Shown here: positions 33,301 to 41,830 of the stretch, in pieces
How positions within the stretch are numbered: the stretch's first letter is position 1
How the letters are laid out: each line of letters begins with the position of its first letter
Origin: Bacteroidetes bacterium UBA7662
Lineage (GTDB): Bacteria; Bacteroidota; Bacteroidia; UBA7662
Direction of reading: 5' to 3'
NCBI GenBank assembly: GCA_002483345.1
Contig: DLHS01000004.1
Location: 1-49,761 of the forward strand
Length of the DNA stretch: 49,761 bases
Position numbers and translations under genes: made by a program
The notes under the pieces: model-generated
The model's input: only the letters and a program-made list of their open reading frames with translations
Databases searched by the model: none
Told to the model about the DNA's origin: nothing

Positions 33301-36300
33301 CCGTCACCGAACTGAATCCGCTGATAAAAGAGAGTGGGAAAAGGCTGAGAGATACCACATTGGTATCGGTCCACATCTGGTTGTCGTTAGAATCGTAGAT
33401 GGCCACCCGGATCGGCGGGAAAAACACGGTATTGATGGGCGCGCTGTAGGGCTGGTTGATATAGGCCAGCCGGTAAGGCGGACCGGGGACGAAATATACC
33501 CTGGCTGTACCAGAGAAAGGCTCATCGTCACCAAACTGCACCACCGCGAAATAATCTATGGAGTCGGCTACGGTCGAACTCACCGCAAAACGGGCTAAAC
33601 CGTTGGCGTTGGAATAGCTGAAGTTCTCAGCGACAATCACGGAGGCTTTGCCGGAATCCTGGGTAAGACTTACCAGCTCGTTGGCAATGACATTGCTGTC
33701 GATGTCCATGAGGGTGGTGCTCACAATGACGGAGTCGGTGCCATTGGCAATGGCTGTATCCACACTGAATACGACCGCTGAAAGACCCGGATCAATCGGG
33801 CCGGGGGTGACAGTGATGTTGCCTGATTCCAAAGCAGGCGTTACCAGGCTGTCGATGATGAAGGCGATGCGGTAGATGCTGTCAACCCGTCCGCCGATGC
33901 GCAGACTGTCGAAGGTAGCCCGGTCGTTCACCATGAGTTCCAGAGAATCGCCCCGTAAACGACCACGGCCATCTGCGTCGGTGCGACTCAGGTAGGCGAG
34001 CACCGGCGAGGTATTCTCGCTGTTGTCGATGAGCACACCGAGTGAGTCGCGCACCTGAACCACGGGGGGAGATGCAAACAGCAGACTGCTTCGGCCACCA
34101 ATGGGTTGGGTGAGGAATTCAAGATAACCCTTTAAGCCCAGCATGGCGGTTATGCCAGGGGTGAATAGGGTGTCGCTACGCCATTGCGCCACAGAACTCT
34201 GACTGCCGTACAGCCGGGGCGACTGGCGGACACCGTTAAAAAACAGCGACAATGTAAAGGCATTGTCGGTTACCGGATGAAAACGGCCGGGGGTATTGAT
34301 GTTGAGGGTGCGGAATTGCTGGGGATTGGTTTCGGTACGGACGTCACCGCTGTCGACGGTAACGGGGCCCTGCAGGCTGTTGGTGCCGCTGAAAATCAGG
34401 CTGCCGCTGCCCAACTGGTTCCAGCTGGTGCCGGTGGCGGTTACCAGCGTCGCACCGGCCATTTGTCCTACCTCACCCTGACCCCGGTAGTTCACGGTCT
34501 GGTTGTTGGTAAGGGTCATGCCCGGCATCAGGAAACGGGCACCGGCCATCACGTTGTAGTTGTAAGTGCGGCCGTTGGTGTTTTGCACCAGGGTTGTGGT
34601 TTGTAAGACGCCGGTTGCCGGGTTGGTGATGTTGCTGCCTTTGTCGAGCAGCAATTCCAGGTTGGAGCCATTCCAGCTGATCTGGTTGACGGTATGGGTT
34701 ACGTCGGTTGCCGCAGCAGTCGTGCGGTCGATGGTAATCCGCGAACTGGCAGCGCGTAAAAGCAGGTTGGTGCCGGTAAAGGTGGTATTGGCGCCGTTGG
34801 CAAAAACCAGCTGGCCCCCATCGATGTTGAGGGTAGCCGTACCGGTGGCCAGTCCGCTGGCCGACTCTACCCTCAGAATACCATCCGTGAGGGTATTGGC
34901 CGCCGTAGTTTTGGTTGAGCTCCCGTTGAGGGTAAGTTGACCGCTCCCCATTTTGTTGGTTTGCTGATTGTTGATAAAGCCGGCAAGGGTGAGATTGCTG
35001 AGCGTATCGATGGTAAAATAAGTCAACCGGTTCAGGGTAGCTGTTCCGGCGGTTACACTTCCGGTGCCGCTGGTCACATTGGAGCCGTTGGTGATGCGGA
35101 GTGAGTCTGTAGGGGAAGTAAATGTGATATTTCCCAGCGTATGGTTCACCCCGGCACCGGCCGAAGTGCGGTCGGTGAGTATGGTGGCATTCACGGTGAT
35201 ATTCACAGCATTGTTGAAGGCCAGGCCGGTATTGTTGCGCAGGAACAAAAACCCGCCGCTGAGGTAAACCGTGGTGGCACTGCCCAGCGCGCCTGCGTTG
35301 TTGGTGGCAACGATGGTTCCGCTGGTGAGGGTGAGTCGCTGGGTCATGGTATTGGCCTGACTCAGGGTCAGGGTACCGGTTCCCTGGTAGTTGATGGCGC
35401 TTTCAGTAGCTGTGGCGGGAGAGATGCTGAAAGCTCCTGTTTGCACGATATCCCCGCTACCAGCCATGATTACCGGGAAAGTACTGCCTGTCAACGCGCC
35501 CAGACTGAGTTGGGTTATACCGCCGCCAACCGGGTTGGTAACGGTATAGGTCGGAGAAACGCTGTGGCTGACCGCACCAAAGGTAATGCCGGCGGTGCCG
35601 CTGGTTACATTACCGCCACCGCTGATGGTCAGCGCGGTGCTGTTGAGGGTGAGCGCGCCCAGGGTATGGCTGGCCCCGGCTCCGCTGCTATTGTTGTCGC
35701 TGATGATTTCAGCGGCTACATTGACGGTAACCGGCCTGGCGAAGTTGAGCCCTGAACCGCTGGTATTGCTGAGCCGCAAAACGGGCGATGTGCCACTCAG
35801 GGTGATGCCGCCACTGCCCATTGCAGTCGCCGTGTTGCGGGCCAGCAGTTCTCCGCCTGAAATGACGATTCCGCCGCTGAAGGTGTTACCGCCTTCGAGC
35901 ACCTGAACCATGCTGCCGGTTTTGGTCAGCCCAACTGTGCCCGAACCGTTCTGAATCGTACCGGAAAAGGTACGGTCGGTGGTACCGCTGATCTGTATCT
36001 GTACATCAAAGGGCTGTGAATTGGTGATGGTGCCCGGACCGGCTAATCCCGCGCACAAAAGCCCTTTTCCGTTCAAATCAACGGTGTTGCCACTGTTGGT
36101 GATCAGGGCTCCTGTCATGTTAAAGGGCAGCGGCTCGTTCGACGACAAACGGAGCGTTCCTGTACCAAAATACTGGAGATTGGCAAAGGGACCGTAAGTA
36201 GGGCGGGTGATTACCTGGGTAACCCCGCTGGCTTTGCGGAAATTGACGGTAGAACTGTTAGGGACAAAAGTGCCGTAATTGAGCCAGTCGCCGTAAACCT

Positions 36301-39300
36301 CAATCACATTGGTGCCAGAAACCGTCACGGAGGCTGCCGGAAAAATCTCCATATCGCCACAAGTCGCTGTTCCGGTAATGTCAGGGGCATTGATGGCTAC
36401 ATATTCAATGACCGCCTTCGTGTTCTGGTCGGGTATAAAACCATTGTGCCAGTTGGTCGTGGTGAACCAATCGGTACTGGTCGCACCCAGCCAGTAACCG
36501 TTTACAATGCCGTCGAGGGCGATGAGGATACCGGTGGAGGCGTTGGTGAAATAAGTGTTGTTTTTATTGGTAGCCGGAGACGCCAGCGATCCCCAGGAGC
36601 CGGAAACCTGTCTCAGGGAATTGAAAGAGATGTAAAAGGCACTCGATTGATACACATCGCAATCGAATAACCCGCCTGTGCTTATCGAAACCACCCCCTG
36701 AAAAATCAAATCACCGCCCGCCTGGAAAGTACCGGCCGATACGATGGTGAGCCCGGGATAATCAGGCGTTCCGCTGAAGGTAAAGACACCACTACCGACT
36801 TTTTCAACCCCACCGGTGCCTATCCCGGTAATGGTGCCGGCATAAGCGGTACTGCTGTTGTTGCTGCCGATACTCAGGGTAGCCGTTCCAAGCAGGACGT
36901 TACCACCTGTAGTACCGCCACCGGCCAGACTTCCGATACTGTTGTTGAATCCCTGTATATCCAGGGTAGCACCGGCGACATTGCCGATGGTAAAGGCAGA
37001 GTTGGCGCTGATGGCGGTCGCGCTCACAGCTTTCAGTACCCCTGCATTGATGGTCGTGCTGCCGGTATAGGTGTTTACACCGCCTAAGCGCTGGGTGAAG
37101 GCACCCAGTTTGATTACAGAAAGGGTGCCTGTTCCGTTGAGTATACGACCTGAATAGGTGATGTCACCACTGGTACTACTCAGGGTGATGCTGGCTGCAC
37201 CGGCGTTGTTGTTGCGTACCTCGGCCAGGGTATCGGTACCGGTAATACCGGCTACGGTGATGTCATGGCCATTGAGGTTTAAAGTCGATGTATTGTTAAC
37301 CAGACTGCCGCTGGGTATGGCCGCGTCATCACCGATGGTGAGTGTGCCCTGGCTGATGATGGTATTGCCGGTATAACTGTTGGCAGCGTTGAGGGTAGTA
37401 TTTCCTGCGCCTGTTTGTGTGAGGGTACCTGTGCCGAGGGTGATGACGCTGTTTACAATCAGGTTTCTGTTGGTGCCACCGGTCGGTTCCAGGGTTAAAT
37501 CAGTGTTGGTGCCGTTAATGGCGCCGTTCAGGGTCATGGCATTGGTGGTATTGGCGTTCCGCTGAATGGTGCCGCTGCCGATGATCTGAAAAGGCCGGTT
37601 GGTGGAACGGGCCGTGGTACTGGTGTAAGCGAAAATGCCACCATTTTCAAGGGTAATGGTAGCGGTGGTATTACCGGTGCCTATGCTGCTGTTGGTGCCG
37701 CTGTTGGCGATGACGTTGGAAACAACCAGCCGGCCGCCGCCTACATAAACCTGTCCGCTGAAGGTGCTGGCGGCATTCGTCAGGGTCCAGTCGGCAGTGC
37801 CGAGTTTATGGATATGGACCGTGCCACTGCCGTTCTCAATGCGTGCCGCCAACGACCGGCTGGTGGTATTGTTTACGGTAATGGTACAGTTACCCGCCCT
37901 GCTGCTGGTAATAACGGAGCCTGTATTGGAGCCCTGAATGCCATTGAAGGTATGGTTGTAGCCGTTCAGATCGAGCGTAAGCGATGCGGTATTGGCAAAC
38001 GACAGATAGGTGCCGGTATTCAGGGCATTTTCTGCGCCTAAAAGCAGGGTGCCGAGGTTAAGGTTAAACTGGCCTGCGGTTGTCCGGGATGTCTGAATGA
38101 CTAAGGTTCCGCTACCGTCTTTGGTAAAGGTTGCCGTACCCCCATGTTCCAGCTCTCCGGCCACCCGCTGGTGGCCGCTGCCGCCCATGGTCAGGGTGCG
38201 GTTAGTGCCGTTGTTACTGCGGATAGAAGTTGGTAATGCCGTAAACAACAAACTGTCGGCATCTGAATTGAAGCGGGTGGTACCCGACAAGGAAACCACC
38301 CCCGCAATGATGTTGTTGCCGTTCACATTGGTGATGGCTCCGGTGTTGGCGGGAACCCCTGTACCGGTAACGGTGATGTCCTGGGTAATGGTCAGGACAC
38401 CGACACTGGGGGCGAGGTTGAGGGAGCCGCTGCTGATGGTAATCAGACTGCCCTGACCCAAAGCGCCATCGGCTTCTATTCTCAGGTTACCCCCGTTGAT
38501 GGTAACACTGCCAAAAAAACCATTGCTACGGGTTAATATCCAGTATCCGGCATCCTGTTTACTGAATGCAGTTGACCCTGTGCCGGTGTTTTCCTGGATT
38601 TCGCCCGAAAATATGTTGTTGCCGGTATTGGTGCCCCGCAGGAAAAAGGTACTGGTACCTACTGCGTCTGAAACCACATCCCCGCTGAGTACCAGGGGGC
38701 CGCTGCCATTGTTTTGTACCGTGCCATTGCCTCCATTACCACCAGCCAGCTCAAAACGCCTGTCGGAGGTTTCGCCGGTACCGGTATAAAGCAGGGTGCC
38801 GTCAGCAGTACCAAGGCCAAAACGAATCATGCCGTTGTCGACGGTCGTTGGAGCACCCAGGTTGCTGCTGGGATTACCGCCAACGACATTGTTGAGGCTG
38901 CTTACACTGATGGTGCCGTTTTGTATCCACACCTGACCGGTAAACGTATTGGCGCCGGTAAGGGTGAGGGTACCTGTTCCTGTTTTGATGAGACCGGAAC
39001 TGCCTCCCAGCACGGTGCTGATAGTACCCCCTGAAAAGTTGAAATCATCGGTCGAATACAGGGTGCCTGAACCGGTAATACTTCCGCTGCTGATGGTGAT
39101 GGTGCCGACGGTATCGGAAAATGCCCCGATGTTCAGGGTACCGCCGCTTACGGTGACATTACCGGTTGCAAGTATGTTGTTGGTGCCGTAAACCAGGTTG
39201 CCGGCATTTACGGTGGTGATACCCGTAAAGGAGTTGGGTACCGCTAAGGTAGCCGTGCCGGCACCGTCCTTGGTCAGGCCACCGGTTCCCTGAGTCAGGG

Positions 39301-41392
39301 TGCCGGAAAAGGTGGTATTGCCTGATCCACCTACTACCAGTGTCTGGTTAGTGCCATTGATGCTGTTGGCATTGCTGAGGGTCAGGGTTCCTGCATCCGA
39401 ATTGATACGGGTATTGCTTCCGATCAGGGTTACCGTGGCGGATATGGTGTTGGAGCCGCTCACATTCCGGAGGGCGCCGGTACTGACTGTACTGCTGATG
39501 CTGAGTGGTCTGGCAAAGGTGATGCCACCACTCAATTGCAGAGAGCCGCTTCCGGTTACCGATATCGTACCGGTCGTGCCGAAAGCATTGATGTTGCCGA
39601 ACGTGACTATACCAGCCGAAATGGTAGTAGTGCCGGTATAGGTACTGGCTACAGCCAGACTCAGGGTGCCGGCACCATCCTTGGCCAGATTGCCGCTGCC
39701 GATGGTCAGGGTTCCCGATACCGCCAGGTTCGCCGCTCCGCCCAGACTCAGGTTCTGGTTGGTGGCATTGACGGCGTTGGCATTCGACAAAGTCAGCGTA
39801 CCCGCATCCACATTGATGCGGCTGGCCGCGCCCATTTGAATGGTGCTTGAGATGGTGTTGGTACCGCTTATACTCCGGATAGCTCCGGTACTGCTCGCAC
39901 CGTTGCCATTGATATTAAGTACCCGCGATACCGTGATGTTGTTCTCGAGTTGCAGCGTACCACCTGAATTAACCGTAATGGTTCCGCTGGTACCCAGGGC
40001 GCTGGCATGGCGCATATTGATGGCTCCGGCGCTGATGGTGGTACCGCCGGTATAGGTATTGGCCACGGTAAAAATGGCGGTTCCGTTATTTTCTTTAATC
40101 ACCGCGCCGGCCACGGTGGCAATGGTTCCGGAGATCGTTACGGTGGCGTTACCACCCAGGGTAAGGTTGTTGCCCGACCCGCTCACCGCGGTAGCGGCGG
40201 TCAGACTCAGATTGCCGGCATCGGAATGAATGCGGCTGGCACTGCCCAGCGTTATGAGGCCCGAAAGGATGTTATCGCCGCTGATGTTGCGTATGGCGCC
40301 GGTGGTTCCTACCCCGGTGCCGTTGATGGTGATGGGACGAGCGAAGGTGATGCCGCCCTGAATCTGAAAGGCAGCCCCCGAATTGACGGTGATGCTGCCA
40401 GCCGTTCCCAAAGCATCAGGCTGTTGTACATTGATAGCACCGCCTGTGATGACTTTATTGCCTGAAAAGGTGTTGACGGCGTTGAGATTCAGCACCCCGG
40501 TGCCTTCCTTCGTGAATAAACCCGAACCGCTGATGATCCCATTGATGGTGGTAGTGGCTGTCCCACCCAGCGTGAGCGCAAAGGTGCTGCCTGCAATGGC
40601 TGTAGCACCGTCCATGGTCAGGGTGCCGCCTGCGTTGACAATTGAACCGGCACTGGCCAAGGTTACCGTGCCGGTAAGAATGTTGTTGCCGCTGTTGTTC
40701 CTGATAGCGCCATCGGTACTTACGCCGGTGCCGTTGATGGTTATGTTGCGGTTTACCGATATGCTTCCCTCCAGTTGCAAGGCCGCCCCCGATGAAACTG
40801 TCACGGATCCGGTGCTGCCAAAGGCGTTGGCTCCCAACATGCGGATGCTGCCTGCCACGATGCTGGTATTGCCGGTATAGGTGTTATCAGCCGAGACGGA
40901 AAAAATACCTGTACCTGTCTTGGTCAGCGTAATGGCTCCCGGACCGATGATGCCACCGAAGGCAAAATTGCCATTGGCCGAACCAATGGTCAGCACCGGT
41001 GTGCCGGAGGAAGTCCTGATGGTGCCGGAACCGGTAATGGAACCAGCATCCAGGTTAAAACCGGCCATGGCCAGCGTACCGGTCACACTCACCACATTCG
41101 ATGTGGTTGTATTCGCCACCAGGGTAATGGTATGACCTGAATTGATGTAAACTTCGTTGGAACCTGTCGGAACAATGCCACCCAGCCATACGGCCGGATT
41201 GTTCCAGTTGCCGGAGCCAATGCTGTTGCTATTCTGGGCCTGGGCTGAGAAACCGGCGAAAAAGAAGCACAGCAGCAATAAAAGTCCCGAAACTGACACA
41301 GGAAAGAACAACCTGACCGCCTGACCTGAATCGGGTTTACCTGTGTGGCGCACAACAGGAGGGTAGGCAGGTATGGAGCTGGTTGCTTTCAA
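30386..41392 (-). CDS. Giant T9SS-exported repeat adhesin, 3668 residues
   Basis: Starts at TTG (41392); no ATG gives a signal peptide, and a TTG at codon 28 is the alternative. A long signal segment ends FSAQAQ. Residues about 60-2400 are autotransporter-type passenger repeats (GxGTLTLTxxNTFTGxTxIxxGxI), interrupted near 1630-1760 by a T9SS-cargo-like domain (WFTTTNWHNGFIPD). Ig-like/invasin-type domains lie near 2530-2660 and a YDG-type domain near 2775 (KIYDGTINLG). A second NWF/NWSSGRTP domain lies near 3015. The last 80 residues are a type A sorting domain (SPNPFTDETRLSFYLP... GTYVVRLITEDF). It is predicted to be surface-exposed and beta-helical. It directly precedes the pilin genes. Confidence 0.9.
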   Translation of the reverse strand: MKATSSIPAYPPVVRHTGKPDSGQAVRLFFPVSVSGLLLLLCFFFAGFSAQAQNSNSIGSGNWNNPAVWLGGIVPTGSNEVYINSGHTITLVANTTTSNVVSVTGTLAMAGFNLDAGSITGSGTIRTSSGTPVLTIGSANGNFAFGGIIGPGAITLTKTGTGIFSVSADNTYTGNTSIVAGSIRMLGANAFGSTGSVTVSSGAALQLEGSISVNRNITINGTGVSTDGAIRNNSGNNILTGTVTLASAGSIVNAGGTLTMDGATAIAGSTFALTLGGTATTTINGIISGSGLFTKEGTGVLNLNAVNTFSGNKVITGGAINVQQPDALGTAGSITVNSGAAFQIQGGITFARPITINGTGVGTTGAIRNISGDNILSGLITLGSASRIHSDAGNLSLTAATAVSGSGNNLTLGGNATVTISGTIATVAGAVIKENNGTAIFTVANTYTGGTTISAGAINMRHASALGTSGTITVNSGGTLQLENNITVSRVLNINGNGASSTGAIRSISGTNTISSTIQMGAASRINVDAGTLTLSNANAVNATNQNLSLGGAANLAVSGTLTIGSGNLAKDGAGTLSLAVASTYTGTTTISAGIVTFGNINAFGTTGTISVTGSGSLQLSGGITFARPLSISSTVSTGALRNVSGSNTISATVTLIGSNTRINSDAGTLTLSNANSINGTNQTLVVGGSGNTTFSGTLTQGTGGLTKDGAGTATLAVPNSFTGITTVNAGNLVYGTNNILATGNVTVSGGTLNIGAFSDTVGTITISSGSITGSGTLYSTDDFNFSGGTISTVLGGSSGLIKTGTGTLTLTGANTFTGQVWIQNGTISVSSLNNVVGGNPSSNLGAPTTVDNGMIRFGLGTADGTLLYTGTGETSDRRFELAGGNGGNGTVQNNGSGPLVLSGDVVSDAVGTSTFFLRGTNTGNNIFSGEIQENTGTGSTAFSKQDAGYWILTRSNGFFGSVTINGGNLRIEADGALGQGSLITISSGSLNLAPSVGVLTITQDITVTGTGVPANTGAITNVNGNNIIAGVVSLSGTTRFNSDADSLLFTALPTSIRSNNGTNRTLTMGGSGHQRVAGELEHGGTATFTKDGSGTLVIQTSRTTAGQFNLNLGTLLLGAENALNTGTYLSFANTASLTLDLNGYNHTFNGIQGSNTGSVITSSRAGNCTITVNNTTSRSLAARIENGSGTVHIHKLGTADWTLTNAASTFSGQVYVGGGRLVVSNVIANSGTNSSIGTGNTTATITLENGGIFAYTSTTARSTNRPFQIIGSGTIQRNANTTNAMTLNGAINGTNTDLTLEPTGGTNRNLIVNSVITLGTGTLTQTGAGNTTLNAANSYTGNTIISQGTLTIGDDAAIPSGSLVNNTSTLNLNGHDITVAGITGTDTLAEVRNNNAGAASITLSSTSGDITYSGRILNGTGTLSVIKLGAFTQRLGGVNTYTGSTTINAGVLKAVSATAISANSAFTIGNVAGATLDIQGFNNSIGSLAGGGTTGGNVLLGTATLSIGSNNSSTAYAGTITGIGTGGVEKVGSGVFTFSGTPDYPGLTIVSAGTFQAGGDLIFQGVVSISTGGLFDCDVYQSSAFYISFNSLRQVSGSWGSLASPATNKNNTYFTNASTGILIALDGIVNGYWLGATSTDWFTTTNWHNGFIPDQNTKAVIEYVAINAPDITGTATCGDMEIFPAASVTVSGTNVIEVYGDWLNYGTFVPNSSTVNFRKASGVTQVITRPTYGPFANLQYFGTGTLRLSSNEPLPFNMTGALITNSGNTVDLNGKGLLCAGLAGPGTITNSQPFDVQIQISGTTDRTFSGTIQNGSGTVGLTKTGSMVQVLEGGNTFSGGIVISGGELLARNTATAMGSGGITLSGTSPVLRLSNTSGSGLNFARPVTVNVAAEIISDNNSSGAGASHTLGALTLNSTALTISGGGNVTSGTAGITFGAVSHSVSPTYTVTNPVGGGITQLSLGALTGSTFPVIMAGSGDIVQTGAFSISPATATESAINYQGTGTLTLSQANTMTQRLTLTSGTIVATNNAGALGSATTVYLSGGFLFLRNNTGLAFNNAVNITVNATILTDRTSAGAGVNHTLGNITFTSPTDSLRITNGSNVTSGTGSVTAGTATLNRLTYFTIDTLSNLTLAGFINNQQTNKMGSGQLTLNGSSTKTTAANTLTDGILRVESASGLATGTATLNIDGGQLVFANGANTTFTGTNLLLRAASSRITIDRTTAAATDVTHTVNQISWNGSNLELLLDKGSNITNPATGVLQTTTLVQNTNGRTYNYNVMAGARFLMPGMTLTNNQTVNYRGQGEVGQMAGATLVTATGTSWNQLGSGSLIFSGTNSLQGPVTVDSGDVRTETNPQQFRTLNINTPGRFHPVTDNAFTLSLFFNGVRQSPRLYGSQSSVAQWRSDTLFTPGITAMLGLKGYLEFLTQPIGGRSSLLFASPPVVQVRDSLGVLIDNSENTSPVLAYLSRTDADGRGRLRGDSLELMVNDRATFDSLRIGGRVDSIYRIAFIIDSLVTPALESGNITVTPGPIDPGLSAVVFSVDTAIANGTDSVIVSTTLMDIDSNVIANELVSLTQDSGKASVIVAENFSYSNANGLARFAVSSTVADSIDYFAVVQFGDDEPFSGTARVYFVPGPPYRLAYINQPYSAPINTVFFPPIRVAIYDSNDNQMWTDTNVVSLSLFPLSFISGFSSVTENGGLAEFPLISIANGGTYIMIASLDTLTVNSLDFDIIENYYTGGNGDGHFMNASRKQNLAGKYVITLGGSFVAQDKIYDGTINLGTGGIVSSTLALDGLDIAYDDVTVDSVRYSFLSPAVGDNKLVIIDTVLLGGADTSEYIFSLFDAPTGTVKILGQSFFGGDGRGDVLAQSDTVFLDGVKAVPTKIVFESQPGDQLANSPISLQASIRAANNRLVPFGATSATISLFSNPGSATLGGTLSQPFTGGRAIFNDLSINRGSSAYQLGIEPAAPLTHALDTAVTNPFDVYAVFSGGEGRGDTALSIFSRGLDGKFYDGWVGGSSGNPDNWFTAGNWSSGRTPLDTSNIIIPLRPYLPVLYRSVNPAENGFLLASAGSMIFYDQTQLTLDSGTSTAKGPLFKLSAGSTVETRGNSRIVLEPGARYVNLSTGRPQLEVKQLLTGYKGWRLLSSPVATTYADFLDSLETQGYSGAKYDSLQPNILWFAETDTGTTLQNWRQPVTASDSVLAGRGHFAYIFNGAGRPSRVQEGGNYRDTLPIVLSATGQEPDLSGGTYFTFNNLSFTPRALSTAADTVGGNRLFLDENVADAGWNMLGNPTASVLDWDATSGAWDLSNVDNTLYIWDPSFGSGTGGYRYWNGSVGNINDTTLETGLLAPFQAFWIHANNTNPLLRFNNDAKSDSSAQYHGRTTGTPPSVALTLQGEGMEANSYLSFGYEGITGPDIYDAYQLESYNDDWLMLYSNSSIQHRKPLVINHLPADVDQELAIPLHISAARNRAPLSGGYQISWKLSDNWPANWTVALMDHHNELAIPMLERTSHTFSYQAPVQPEARVAGSETGDFRSPSTVLHGNNSDGMPLFRQQREPVRPFTIILIPNYDGGTIAYRPDHAYVYPPSPNPFTDETRLSFYLPEATDATIEVIDLHGRVVLRQNRQLYAAGTHDLIWNGDRVSAGTYVVRLITEDFVSTQKAVKVK
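34300..41200 (-). repeat. Protein-level array of passenger-type beta-helix repeats inside the giant adhesin
   Basis: About 2300 residues are built of degenerate units of roughly 70-90 residues, with the recurring phrases GNNTLTLGG, GTGTLTL, NTYTGxTTIxxGxI and SGAxLQLxGxITxxRPxxINGTG. This is the PATR/autotransporter-associated repeat seen in type V passengers, here carried by a T9SS substrate. Bounds are approximate. Repetition makes the gene prone to recombination and length change. Confidence 0.75.
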
Positions 41393-41830
41393 ATAGCTTT
41401 ATGGTTAACCATAATCATTCCATACGTGTATTTCCAGGTGTTTGGATTGAGTGCTTTCTATGCCATGCCATAATTTTCATTAAGAGTCTATGCTGCTTTA
41501 GGGTCGAAAAACGGTATTAAATCAGCATATTCCAATATAAAGAAACACTCTAAAAATCAGAATACCTTGTCAGGAAGCTTTAAATTATCCACAAAAATTA
41601 AGTTTTAAGAGATGTGGATGTCCGTTATAAACCTGAAAAAATCTAAATAAAGGACTAATATTCTCAAATCGGGAATGAGAATATAATTGGGAAAAGTTCA
41701 ATTTTGGGAAAAAGTGAAGGCTTTGCCCGAAGGTAGGAAATAAATTCGTCGAAAAGTATACTTTACTTGCTGGTTACCTGAATGTTAAGCATTAAAAAGG
41801 AATGCATATTTATCGTGGAAAAATAAGGCC
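41393..41830 (-). other. 438-nt spacer upstream of the adhesin gene
   Basis: AT-rich and without a plausible ORF. It separates the three FGE-fold genes from the adhesin/pilin genes, so a promoter for the latter is expected here. Only weak candidates were found (TACCTTCG near 41731-41738 on the minus strand). A small inverted repeat, GCATT/AATGC near 41789-41805, could be a weak terminator for the upstream genes. Confidence 0.45.
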
